Below the pieces are notes generated by a model. The model searched no databases. It saw only the letters and a list, made by a program, of their open reading frames with translations, and was not told the DNA's origin. A stretch of DNA of 64,000 nt, from positions 11,757,473 to 11,821,472 of the forward strand of contig JAQFVV010006215.1 of assembly GCA_028023455.1 (NCBI GenBank). The letters run 5' to 3'. The position numbers and the translations under genes are program-made. The DNA comes from Epiperipatus broadwayi (taxonomy: Eukaryota > Onychophora > Udeonychophora > Euonychophora > Peripatidae). Shown here piece by piece: positions 48,401-59,625 of this stretch (position 1 is its first letter; every line of letters starts with the position of its first letter).

Positions 48401-49167
48401 TTTTGAAATCCCCAAATGGGAAAACTGGAATTGCTTTACATAGAAAAAAGATATCCATATATATATATACTGAAACGTCAGCATTTAGCTTTTTCACTAC
48501 ATGGAATATCCCGCAAATAGTAATAATAATATGACATATATATATATATACTCTATATTATTAGTCCTCAATTAGCTTTGACATTACAAGACCCTAGTGT
48601 CTGTAAACAAAAGAAAATATACCCAATTAATAAAATAATGATTAATAAATTTATTGATTAAAAATAAGAAGAAATGATAATTCTGATAAATTTTCTAAAT
48701 TATAAATAAATCTTCTAATTTTAACTATTTTCAAATGTCAGATATTATTTTTATAGAAAGAAAAATAAACTATATATATAATAATGTTTAGATTGTAATT
48801 TACTAATGTATAAATTGTAAATGGTATTAAATAAATATATATATGGATGCACACATTTGTCTAGTAGTGCAACATAATCTAATCATTGTTTCATATTACT
48901 CTAACTTAATAATACATAAAAAATGAATTACCTTATTGGTATGCTTATGGTTGTGCACATACATCATGTGTCCATAATATAAAAATATTTCAACTTTTAA
49001 TAACTTCATTGAATCTTTATCCTAATATCATTCTACTTTAATCATATATAAATAATAAGTGATACGTGTATTATATATGCACATATAAAAATATTTCAAT
49101 TATTAATTCTTAATTTGCTTTAAACTATAAATTAAACTATTTTCACAAGCTCTTGTCTTTTAAAATC
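45471..49167. other. Long AT-rich spacer
   Basis: No gene identified. Two overlapping plus-strand frames at 48116-48443 read hydrophobic, Phe/Leu-rich peptides typical of translated AT-rich DNA. The block 47270-47800 is less AT-rich and may be an old LTR, but no repeat partner occurs in the window. A G-rich run (GGGGGTGGGGGTGG) lies near 45547-45560, and short AT runs occur at about 48458-48468 and 48535-48550. Confidence 0.4.
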
Positions 49168-49171
49168 ATTA

Positions 49172-49235
49172 ATCTTGTGTTTAGATTTGTAGAGGTCCCT
49201 ACTACCACAATTTAGGTGCATATTCTTAAGATTAT
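49172..49235 (+). repeat. R3 repeat fragment
   Basis: Carries CTTGTGTTTAGATTTGTAGAG, GGTCCCTACTACC and ATTCTTAAGATTATAGCCTTA, matching the right half of the R3 units at 39.1 and 39.4 kb with several changes. Confidence 0.8.
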
Positions 49236-49636
49236 AGCCTTAAATAATAACATATGTAAATTTTGTCTGTGTTCCTTTCCAATTTTTTTAAGCTTTAAAT
49301 ATATCTTCACACACATGGTACTGTGCATTATGAGTCCAATATCTTAATTTGAACATATGCAGAAAATTATTCACTTCGGATGATATATACATGACTAAAT
49401 CAAATAAACATGGCATTAGGACATGATCACACATACATTAATTACATTCACTTATTCTGAATTACAAATATATAAAGCAAAAAATAAAATTATTTTCACA
49501 AGATTGATTACTATTTAAATTTTAATAATATATATTTACTTTTATTTTTAAAAAGATACTGTTAGGTTTTTACACTTGATAGTGAGATAATTTATTTTAC
49601 TTCTATTCAAATTCCTCTTACATTATATATACATTA
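49236..49636. other. AT-rich spacer
   Basis: Nothing recognised. Confidence 0.5.
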
Positions 49637-50327
49637 AAATGATTTGAGCTTACAGTTTTATGCTCTCTATAGTTATTCACTCTATCTTATACAACTGATA
49701 TGCATGATTATGGCATAAGATAAAATAATCTCCAAAATACACATTTCATATTAAAGCAGCACTCATCAGTTGGTCCAGATCATCCTTTTCCACACACATA
49801 TATAATTAGTCCTCACTTTATAATAAGATAGTAAATCTTTAAACTTTAATGGACAGGGTTTGATTGTCTCTACCTTCCAACTCTGCAGCAATTCATATCA
49901 TTGAAAATCTGATGATTGTATGCTCAAAGCCCTTGTTAATGCCACTATTAATGTCAAACCCATGTTAACTTTAAGTTACTCTGATCTCTCATGTATAAGA
50001 CCTTAATAAGTCCATTTAAATACATAGAAGAGGGATAATCAAAATACAGACTGAATATGTATTATTTAACTACATTGTCTATATTGAAAATGTAATTAGA
50101 GGATTGAAACCTGTCTATTAAAGTGTGATGATTTGCTATCTTAATATAAACTGAGCATTGATTATATGTGTATGCGAGAGATGATGATTTTGACCTACTT
50201 ATGAGGGCTAGTTCAGCCCTATATTGGATATCATTTATTTTTTTCACATGTATGTTGTGATGTGTATCAGTTGTACAAGATGGAGTGGATGACTGTAAGA
50301 AGCTTGAGAGTCTAAGTTAAATCCCTT
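49637..50327. mobile_element. FB family fold-back element, copy C (long form, diverged)
   Basis: The left arm includes CTATCTTATACAACTGATATG, GCACTCATCAGTTGGTCCAG and AAACTTTAATGGACAGGG, with the mirrored right arm from about 50100 to 50327. The loop (about 49870-50095) contains GAAAATCTGATGATTGTATG and TTACTCTGATCTCTCATGTA, as in copy B's loop (GAAAATCTGATGACGGAATT, CACTCTGATCCCTCATGTAC). The left arm is more decayed than in copies A and B. Confidence 0.82.
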
Positions 50328-50840
50328 CTAATTACATTAAGTTCAGTATAGACAATGTATTTAAGTATTACATATTCGGCCTGTACTCTGCCCATCGCTT
50401 TTCTATGTACTTAAATGGACATATTAAGGTCCTATATGTGAGGGGTCAGAGTAACTTAAAATCAACATGGATATGACAATAATATTAGCATTAACAAGGA
50501 CTTTGAGTATTTCATCATCAAATTTTTAATGATTTGGATGGCTGAAGAGTTGGAGGGTGGAGAAGATTGAATCCTGTCCATTAAAATTTAAAGACTTGTT
50601 CTATTAATATTAACTGAGCACTGGTATATATGTGTGTGAGGGGATGCTCTGGACCAATTGATGAGTGCTGGTTCAGCATGAAATACATATAGTGAAGATT
50701 ATTTATCTTTTTCACCTTATGTGGTTATGTATATCAGTTGTGTAATATACAGTGTATAGCTGTAGGGATTTTTAAAGTTTAAGTTTAAATTTTTTCTATT
50801 ACATTATGTTCAATATAGTCAATGTATTTAAATATTATAT
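50328..50840. mobile_element. FB family element, copy D (loop plus right arm only)
   Basis: Begins with the spacer segment S (TAATTACATTAAGTTCAGTA), then the loop in the opposite orientation to copy C (GGTCCTATATGTGAGGGGTC, AGAGTTGGAGGGTGGAGAAG), then a right arm (GACCAATTGATGAGTGCTGG) and S again near 50790-50830 (ATTACATTATGTTCAATATA). The left arm is missing. S is also found inverted inside copy C's loop at about 50050-50098. Confidence 0.78.
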
Positions 50841-50867
50841 ATATAACAATAAATTATAATATATGTA

Positions 50868-51545
50868 TATACTGTAGATAATATATAATAAAATAAATTC
50901 TACAAGAGTATGCAGATAATTATCAACTATTATGGTAATAAATTTTAGTATAAAATTATTTATTACTTTGCTCAAAAAACCAGGCTTTTTATATGGTGTA
51001 TCTTTGTCAAAGCACAACTAAAGTGAATATTAGAAATATATTAGCAGATCCATTTGCATATAAACATATATTAAACTAATTGCTGATTATCATAGATTTG
51101 CATGTGTAAAATGATTTAGTAGTTGGCTATGTCATTAGATTAAATGGCCAGTATTTGCTAAGAGGAATGCTACTGGTTTTTATATTTATGAAGTTCTAGA
51201 ACTAATAATGTGCTATGCTTCTTTTTACTTTTTATTTTCTATTATTACTTTCTATGTAAATAACTTTAGCATCAGCAGATTTAAAGGGAAGACAGATTTT
51301 TTTCTCATAGTCTACAAATACTTAGCTATAAGTGTTGTTACATTTAGCTCTGATATAAATGAGCATGCTGAGTGATTCTCAATTTTAAGTTTGCATGTGT
51401 CTCCATAGTATCTGACATTGCCAAACTGCTAATTCACAGCATGAACTAATTGAACATTATCATCATCATTAATTTTATCTTTGGCATTGTTAACAAGTCT
51501 ATTTAATGATAAGGGACATTAAAACTAATATTAAAATCCTTGTTC
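50868..51545 (-). repeat. Left arm of a large inverted repeat
   Basis: It pairs in reverse complement with 51895-52545. Matching landmarks include GTTGATAATTATCTACATAC, GCTGATGCTAAA, GACACATGCAAACTTAAA and AATGTCCCTTATCA. The arms are diverged (roughly 75-80% by eye). Neither arm has an intact frame, though words such as MKRHANLKSRIIQHGHL in the right arm look like decayed coding sequence of unknown family. Confidence 0.8.
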
Positions 51546-51894
51546 ATAATTGATATTATTTTCAAATGTATATTATGAATGTAAGATATGTCAGTCCATG
51601 GTTTAGAATTAGATGGTCTATCAAATTTATGTCTATTATTAAATTTTCTTATCTGTTTGTCAAGCATGATCCTAGAGCAATCAACTTTAATTAAATCTTT
51701 TTATAACACTCTAAATTATTTTTTCTCTCGGCTTCAAACTTACAAAATGTTAAATACCTAAACAAAAATGTTTTAAAACCTGCCATTTTATATTGGAAAT
51801 TTAATAATAGACGTAAATTTGATAAACCATCTAATTCTAAACTAAAAATGTCTTGCATTTCTAATATGCATTCAAAAATAATATTGATTATACA
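51546..51894. other. Loop of the large inverted repeat
   Basis: About 350 bases. A 68-codon minus-strand frame (51691-51897) reads FECILEMQDIFSLELDGLSNLRLLLNF. No family recognised. Confidence 0.4.
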
Positions 51895-52545
51895 CAAGGA
51901 TTATTGGTTTTAAATGTCCCTTATCACTAAATGGACTTATTAACAATTCCAAAAATAAGATTAATGATGATGATAAAACTCAATTGATATACACCCTGGA
52001 TTGTCAGTTTTGCATAACATGTACTATGAAGAGACATGCGAACTTAAAGTCAAGAATCATTCAACATGGTCATTTATATAAAAGAGCTAAATGCAATTTG
52101 TAGACCATGAGAAAAAATTTGGTCATTACTTTAAGCCTGCTGATGCTAAAAGTATTTATATAAAAAATAATAAGAGAAAATGAAAAGTAAAAGAGGTATG
52201 GTACATAATTAACTCTGATAACTCCATAAATATAAAAGCCAATAGGATTCCTCTTAGCAAGCACTGGTTATTTAATCTAAGGAACATATTCAACTACTAA
52301 GTCAATTCACACGTGCAAATCTAATATAATCAGCGACTAGTTTAATGTACATTTATATGCATGCGGATATGCTAATGTATTTGCTAATATTCACTTTATG
52401 TGTGCTTTGATACAGATACATCATATGAAATGCTTGGCTTAGCAAAGTACTACATATTGTTTTATACCAAAATTTATTACTATAATAAAGTTGATAATTA
52501 TCTACATACTCTTGTAGAATTTATTTTATCATATATACAAGGCTT
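51895..52545 (+). repeat. Right arm of a large inverted repeat
   Basis: Reverse complement of 50868-51545 with moderate divergence. It ends near TTTATTTTATCATATATACAA. The pair could be a fold-back transposon or two copies of one element inserted head to head. Confidence 0.8.
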
Positions 52546-52618
52546 TTTTTTAATAAAAAAAGATACCAGAACTCACTTCTTTGTCAAGCTTTTTACTAAA
52601 GAAAATTATATTCAATTA

Positions 52619-52724
52619 CTTTTTTTTCATGTGTCAAAGCATCGGCCAGAAAGCGAACCGGCAAACCCAGGACAACTGCTTGTAATGCAGCTGTGCTGAC
52701 CACTCGACCACCAACGCTTGACAA
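52619..52724 (-). mobile_element. tRNA-derived SINE, reverse orientation
   Basis: The minus strand reads CAAGCGTTGGTGGTCGAGTG (A-box region), ACAAGCAGTTGTCCTGGG, CCGGTTCGCTTTCTGG (B box), GATGCTTTGACACATG and a poly-A tail (plus-strand T run at 52619-52627). It agrees closely with the copies at 10219 and 21410 and is the best full-length reference for the family in this window. Confidence 0.9.
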
Positions 52725-53049
52725 TTCAAATATATTTTAAATGAAATTTAAAGCAGCTTTTCAAATACAATGAAGCAAATAAAATAATTAATCAAAATTT
52801 ATCATAATTATTTTATTATAGACATGTCAAATCTAAAGTTAAATAAACAAATACAAATATACAACTGATAACTAAATGTAAAATTAAATTGTAAAACTTT
52901 ATATAATTGAATAAAATTTGTAGTGATTTCCTAAGTTTTGTTCAATTCCCATCTGATAAATTATCTCGATTCATTTTCTTAATGTTAGTGTCTATGGCCG
53001 AATGATGTCCTCTAAGTACACAGATCAATGTAATTTGAAGAATTGAAAA

Positions 53050-54800
53050 GTGTCAAAGGTGTCCAATGAATTTTATGAACAAAAGTGCCAAAATTGTTTT
53101 GAACTTCAACAAAGATCTTATTAGAATAATAATTAGATTCATTTGCAAAAATCCACATTCACATTCGTTTGAAGAAACGAGAATAGAATTCAGAGCATAT
53201 ATCAAACACAATAGTTTTTCAGGATATCTCTTTTCAAGAATGTATTCGTGAAATTCACAAATTATTTCTCTTTCATTTAATTGTCATCTGATTGACGTGT
53301 TTCTAATTTCTATCTCTACAAATGTCAACAGAATATCAAAATTTTCAGACCAATATTTTTGGTCAAGTACATGATCCCAAAGTGCAAACTCAACATCTTT
53401 GCTATCTAGCATCATTTTTTCAATTGACTCTTTCAACATGGTATAAAATATTTTCAGGTCAATAGGAGGATCATGTTTTGAAACTTTTGCAGGAAGTGAA
53501 ACTCCATAAAAATGCAGGTTATGTACAGCATCCACAGCACATTTATAAAAGGATCTGAAATTCTGTTTTCTTTCTTCAAAAACTTAAACTAGTGCATTTA
53601 TTTTTCAGTTTGCAATGTAAAGGTTCACGTTGCAATCTTGTAGACCCAAATATAGTTCTGACAATTCTTGGAGAGCATAGTACATCATTGGTATATCTAA
53701 TAAAAAAGGCTGAATATGTCATTTTTTTCTATAAGCCATCGTAAGTACATTTATCATTTTTCTCTCTTGTAGAATCATTCATTGCTTCTTCAAAATGATG
53801 CACAAGAGATTCAAAATTATTCCATATAGCCAAAACTGAATAAAAACTAGATACCTTCCATCTAGTACTTAAAACTCTTCCAATTTTTAGCAGCTCAATG
53901 CCTAGTGATTCTGCATATTTATGTAACTATTATTTTTTGGTGATGCATGGTATAAAACATGAAGTTTATTAATAAATGATTTGAATCTATTTATTCCTGA
54001 AATTTTTTTTACAACATCACTTACTGATAATTCTAATCTATGATTAGCACAATGTCAAACTATAATAGAAGGAAATTTTTGTGTCAGCAATTCTTTCACT
54101 CACTTCTACATCCTAACATCACAGCTGCACCATTGCATGCTACTGAAAGTAAATACTTTTTAAAATAATCTTCTGTCATCCAATAAAATTCTAGACATTG
54201 GAGTAAGGATTCAAATACTTATTTTTCCATTACATTTTCAAGTTTGATTAAGTCTAAAAATAAATTAAACGGTGAATTCATTTCAACACTTTCGATACAG
54301 CATCAAACACAATAAGAGTGGGGTTTTTGCTTATTTCAGTTGATTCATCAATTATCAATGAAATTATATTTTTTGATTGAACAATTTCTTTAAATATATT
54401 TTTCTCATTTCATCACTTATATAATTTATGATATTAATGCATGTGTTGTTGAATGAAGAATATGACCCATTTCAATTCCATTCAGTTCTTGCAGATCAAT
54501 TTCAATTTTAAAAGTAGAGAATGATTGATTTTCCTTTGCTATTTTATATGCAATTCAAAAAATTTGGGCTGATATTACTTTTACGTGAGATAATGATTTT
54601 AAAAAAATGTTTTCAGTTTTTTTTTTTTTTTGGGGGGGGGGTAAAAATAATTTTTAATGCTGCTTTGTGTGCAGCAGATTCTCTGTGATTGAATTTTTTT
54701 TTTGCAAATGAACTCAACTGTTACTTTCTATCTTTCCCATAATTGTTGGCCAATTCTTTGGAAATTTTCATTCCATTGTCACTTCAGTTCCAAAAGTTCT
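53050..54800 (-). pseudogene. hAT transposase relic (KIAA1586/ZMYM-like group)
   Basis: Reading the minus strand in order: an ESAAHKAAL segment (about 54655-54690), as at the end of a TTF-type zinc finger; LQELNGIEMGHIL; NIISLIIDESTEISKNPTLIV (about 54312-54380), holding the first catalytic Asp; VACNGAAVMLG (about 54105-54145), where Asp of the usual C-D-G is Asn (54132-54134); HNLRLELSVSDVVKKISGINRFKSF (about 53965-54060); LQELSELYLGLQD; an open 83-codon stretch at 53284-53535 (GVSLPAKV...); and a dimerisation block SSNECECGFLQMNLII (about 53130-53180), where the family has A/S-x-x-E-R-x-F. This is the hAT order. Several stops, frameshifts and a lost catalytic Asp make it dead. Terminal inverted repeats were not located. 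Confidence 0.83.
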
Positions 54801-54838
54801 AACGTTTCTGCAAGGTGTGTAACCAAGCTTATTTTGGT

Positions 54839-55135
54839 TATATATAGAGCTCACAAAATAAGCACTTAACAAGCTTTGTAGAATATCCCCAACCTCAGAC
54901 CGGTTTTTGCTACTAGCATCCTCAGTGAGGTGCTAGGATATTCAATCATTAAATTAAAAATACCAGGACAATCTCAGCACTTTATCTAATGTATAACTAT
55001 TAAGTAGAATATCTGAAACCGGTCTGAGGTTGGGGATATTCTACAAATGTTGTTAAAAGCTTATTTTGTGAGCTCTATATATAAAATTTGCAAACACAAG
55101 CTTATTAAATTAGGTCATGTGACATCTGACTTGAT
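54839..55135 (-). repeat. R2fam-related hairpin with 67-base arms
   Basis: Arms 54839-54905 and 55017-55082 are near-exact mirrors (TATATAGAGCTCACAAAATA / TATTTTGTGAGCTCTATATA; GAATATCCCCAACCTCAGAC / GTCTGAGGTTGGGGATATTC), with one small gap. Between them lie R2fam words (GTGAGGTGCTAGGATATTCA, GTATAACTATTAAGTAG), and the R2fam end word GTCATGTGACATCTGACTT follows. It looks like a rearranged R2fam copy whose flank was duplicated in inverse order. Confidence 0.82.
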
Positions 55136-55792
55136 TTTTTTTGTAAGTTTATTTTGTGTATGTTTAACCATTCATTTTTGAGGAAAACTCATTTTTTTGA
55201 TCCAATAACCAGAAATCCAGCAAATCATTCTGAGTTCAGCATTACACCTTAAGATCTGCTTGAGATGATTTAGAAACATCAACTTGCATTAATATTTTCA
55301 TATTTCTGTTGTCATTTTGGACTTTTTATTAGTAGGACTGATAGTTGAGAAGTAACTGGAAATGTTTTTCATTTTTAAACATGAGGTAAACTTATACACT
55401 AAAAATAAATAAAATAAAAATAATGATGTCAAATTTATATAAAAATAAATTAAATATTCCATACATTGTCACTCACCATGCAGGTGCATTCGATCACAAA
55501 TGTCAGATGTTACTGGTTGCATATACGTCACTCTAATCAGTTGTTGACCATGAGTGACTAATGGTGATGTGGACAAGTCCACTTCTCACTACATGAGAGC
55601 ACCAATTTCGAATCCATCCATATTTCATCTGATTCATAAAACTCCATATTTTTTTATTTGTTCGAATTATATAAATATGGATTGTAATTATGTATGAGCA
55701 AAGCCATTTTATCTAATTACATTTGAAACATTAAAAATACACTTAAAAAGGTGCTGGAATGCCATTCCGCCATGTTACATGACAAAAAATAG

Positions 55793-55826
<34 letters not shown>

Positions 55827-58477
55827 CAAGCATTTTTTCAGTGTTTTTTCCCAGTATAAACTATGTTTTTAATGTGATTAAATATTTTTTTTTATTCTAA
55901 CTAAATTTTATTTCCATGTAAATATAATTTTTTCAAAGGTTAAAGATAAGTTTTGTTTTTTGCATAATATATTGATGAAACATGAATTTGAACAGTTTAG
56001 TTTTAACTTTCATTTTCTGTTCTTCGTAAATCTTAAACCATACAAACAGATTCCATTAAAGTAATGGAGGAGATGTCCTAACTTTGCTTCTTAATATCTT
56101 TTTACAAACATATATAAACAGTCATAAAATTATGCTATATTAAACTACATATCTTCAAATATTTGCTAAGTAAAAAATATAAATAAACAAAAAGTGTAAA
56201 CAAACTATAAATAACAAAAACATTTACATTTACAAACTTATGTAAATAAGATATTTATTTTATATAGCACTATGTTTTATAAACTGTAATATTAATAATC
56301 AGCCATGAAGCTAATGCACATACGCTTTGTGGATTTTTAACTATAAATGAATACTCTCACTTTTCAAACACAAGATAAAGTCTTTGTGAAAAGTTAGAAT
56401 GAATCCATCTATCTTTTCAACCCAAACATTTATGTATGGGCAAATCTTAAGCATTTGGAAACTTATAAACTTAGTAAATTTTATGAATCTGGAGTGGTAG
56501 CCTTTTTTTTTCTTGGTACACTTGGTACACTTAACATTCTCAAATTTCTGTATTTTTAAAACATGGTTTCTTCATAATTTAAATGCAGTTCAGTACCATA
56601 GTTAAAAAGCATGTGTATAGAATTTTTTCTTCACATTTTTTTCAAAAATATTTATACTGCTTATAGTATTATCATATCTTTAGTAAAATGTATTATAGTA
56701 TAATAATGATAAATATAAAAAAAGTCATAAAGAAATTTCATTAAATGAGAAAAAAATTGATTTTATAAGGAAAATTATGTTTCAAAAGAATAAGTCATCA
56801 ATCAAAGAAATTATAAAAAGAAGTAGTATATTCATGTGACTGTCACTTGTGCCCCTGAAACAGCTAAAGTTGTATATTAAGTTAGGAATAATTTTTTAGT
56901 TAAAGTTGAAAAAGTCTTAAATTTTTGATTAAATAATATGAATCATAAAAATTTATGTTTGATGGTCTCGTATTGCATCAGAAAGCCTTAAGGGTCTATG
57001 AAGAATTTAAGTAAGAATCTCCATCGCACAACTCCAATGTATTCATTGTAAATACTGATGGCTGCATAGATTCCAAAACCATTATAGTCTTTATAATGTT
57101 AAAATAACTGGTGAAGTTGGTTCTGCTGATAACAAAACTGCTGCTACATTTTCATTGATATATTAAAAAACTATTTAAAAATGTTTGGAAAAGTTATTTA
57201 ATTGTGATGAAGTAGAATTGTCAATGATTATATACACACACAGTGTTATAAATGTATATATATGCTTGCTCAGTTTATTATTAATATTTTTTTTAATTTT
57301 TGCTTATACTATAATTTTAATTTATATATGTATACTATAAAGTTATAAATATATGCATGTTGAAAAATATTATAGTGGAGACTTACAATACAATAATCCA
57401 TACTTATATTATAATCAAGATTTTTCAACAAAACATGAGCTATAAAACACTACATACCTTTGTACCCAATGAAGTTCCCCTATATATTGAAACAAGAAGG
57501 CTGTTTCACGTGTGTATTTATTCTAAGAGCTATTTACCCTCTCACCTTAAAAAATGGCAAATGTATAAAAAAGTCCATCTTATATTTTTTCTAGAAAAAT
57601 ATAGCAAAAAGTTTAGTTTATGACTTTACAAGAAAATCATTGTTTTCTATAACTGAAAAAAAATAGATAAAGTGAAACCTTCATTATTGATTTCATAATT
57701 TTAGATTATGATTTAAATATATCACTTGTATCTATTTAAAGCTGGCATTTATTCAAAATATTACATTTTAATTTTTGGAATGATATTGTCATATAAAGTA
57801 TGATAATAGCTTGAGGCAGTCTTAATAAATTGGAAAACATGGCTTAATCCTCCTGGTTCATTATCTGTCCTGCAAAAAAGTATTATCCAATCCTTATGAA
57901 GAGAAAAGCACTTGGGCTTAAATGAAAGCTGGCAACAAATAAGATACAATGGGCTGAGCTGTTTAATCAATCCAAAGATCAGAATATAAATAGATGAGTT
58001 GGAAGTTCACAGCAGTTTTTTAAAGAGTTTTTCAAAGAGATTTTGTAGAGATATTTTTAAAGTAGATTTTAAAGAAGATAAGAATTTAATTTGAAAAAAG
58101 ATTTTTAAGAGCAGTTCAAGAATCACTGTTAATGATGGAAAAAGAAAACATTATTAAGGAAAACGTAATGATGGAAGGCTAAATGGTAAAGCTTTCTCTC
58201 TTCATTCCAAGCCATGTGTCTCCAAGATTTGCCTAGATAAACATCATAGAAAGGAAATAATGCCACTCATCTGAAATACCATATCCCCTTTTGAATGCTG
58301 TCACATCATGGATATGAAGGAACTAACTGGATAAAATGAAGATAATGATTTTATAAAATATTCGATACTATGTGCATTTATAAAAGACAAGACAAAACGT
58401 CTTTCTTAAAGAAAATTATAAATAAATGTAGCTACATGAAAATATGTTTATTATTGGTAAATTATAAATTTATATAA
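55136..58477. other. Long AT-rich spacer
   Basis: No gene found. An (AT)n run of about 26 bases lies at 55797-55822. The 88-codon plus-strand frame at 57357-57623 reads as translated AT-rich DNA with no recognisable domain. A purine-rich plus-strand stretch lies at about 58010-58170. Confidence 0.45.
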
Positions 58478-58967
58478 ATAAAATAATGAAAGACTATATG
58501 GATTATAAATGCTTACCTGCATATTGGTATTATGTGAAGAAAGTAATGAAACTTATGCACATAGTTACACATTTACACTGACTGGATTATGAATAGTCCA
58601 CAAACCCTGAATTGTTTACACTACCTTATTTGATAGATTAAAAATAAAATAATGAAAGACTATATGGATTATAAATGCTTACCTGCATATTGGTATTATG
58701 AGAAGGAAGTAATGAAACTTATGCACATAGATGCACATTTACACTGACTGGTCTATGAATAGTCCACAAACCAAGAATTGTTCATATTACCTGTTTTGAT
58801 AAATTAAATAAAATAATGAAGTTCTATAAAAATTACAAATGCTTACATGCATCTCGATTGTATACAAAGAAAATAATAAAACTTATGAGCACCAATGTAC
58901 ATTGATACTTGACTGAATTATAGAAACCTTACAGATCTGGAATAGCTCAGATTACCTATTTACCTAC
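58478..58967 (+). repeat. Three-copy tandem repeat, period about 164
   Basis: Units start AAATAAAATAATGAA at about 58478, 58642 and 58805. The first two share ACTATATGGATTATAAATGC, TTACCTGCATATTGGTATTA and ACTTATGCACATAG almost without change. The third is clearly more diverged (TACAAATGCTTACATGCATC). Confidence 0.93.
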
Positions 58968-59324
58968 CTAAAAAGGATGTACAGATATGGAATAAAGAGT
59001 TGAAAAATATTCATGCAGTATTGGTAGACATCTAATTGATAAAAGACCCTTTGAATTCTTTACCTAAGGTAAATCAAAATGATCCTTCATTTGAAATGAA
59101 GGATGAACTTTATTAAAATGACTTGTAAATGAACTATTGATCAATAAATTGCTTCTAACCTTTTTATAAATGAACTGAAAATGAGTCATCACATGAATAT
59201 GAATGAACTTTATTAGAAGGACTTGCAAATTAATTTGTTAAATAAAATTGTTGTTACCTAAAATTAATTTCAGTTATCCAGTTGTTCAATTCTATATTTT
59301 TTATTGCATCACTCATCATTCAGT
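58968..59324. other. Spacer with a small diverged duplication
   Basis: The words ATGAACTTTATTAAAATGACTT (59103) and ATGAACTTTATTAGAAGGACTT (59203) open two related blocks about 100 bases apart. Nothing coding. Confidence 0.5.
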
Positions 59325-59625
59325 GCACTTGTTTATGAGAATCTCATGCCTCCTGAGCTATGTCTGGCATAACTAGACCTAAGTAAGTCAGTTGTAGTGA
59401 GATGGAACTCTAGTGGTGCTGTTTGGAAAACCAAACATAGAAATGTCTAGATGCTTCCAGTCTCTATGGTGCTACATCCTCTGATGAGCAGGAAATATTG
59501 TTGTAGGGGGGTTTAACATCTGCATTGGAGAATGCCAATCAATAGTCCCTTCCTGCAACATGCTCATCAGGAAATTGTTACAACTGAGGTAATAAAGGGG
59601 TTGTATGGTGGTCCGGTTACAATAT
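59325..59625. other. Less AT-rich block of unknown origin
   Basis: Composition is nearer balanced than the flanks. Contains CTGATGAGCAGGAAATATTG and the partly mirrored CTGCAACATGCTCATCAG. It looks like the inside of an old repeat, but no partner is present in the window. An (AT)n run follows at about 59622-59637. Confidence 0.35.

Noticed and set aside
48116-48443. A possible membrane protein of about 100 residues
   Set aside because: Two overlapping frames both give hydrophobic peptides, as expected from T-rich DNA; no homology recognised and no gene signals.
58478-58967. CRISPR-like array
   Set aside because: Three contiguous units of about 164 bases without spacers in eukaryotic AT-rich DNA.
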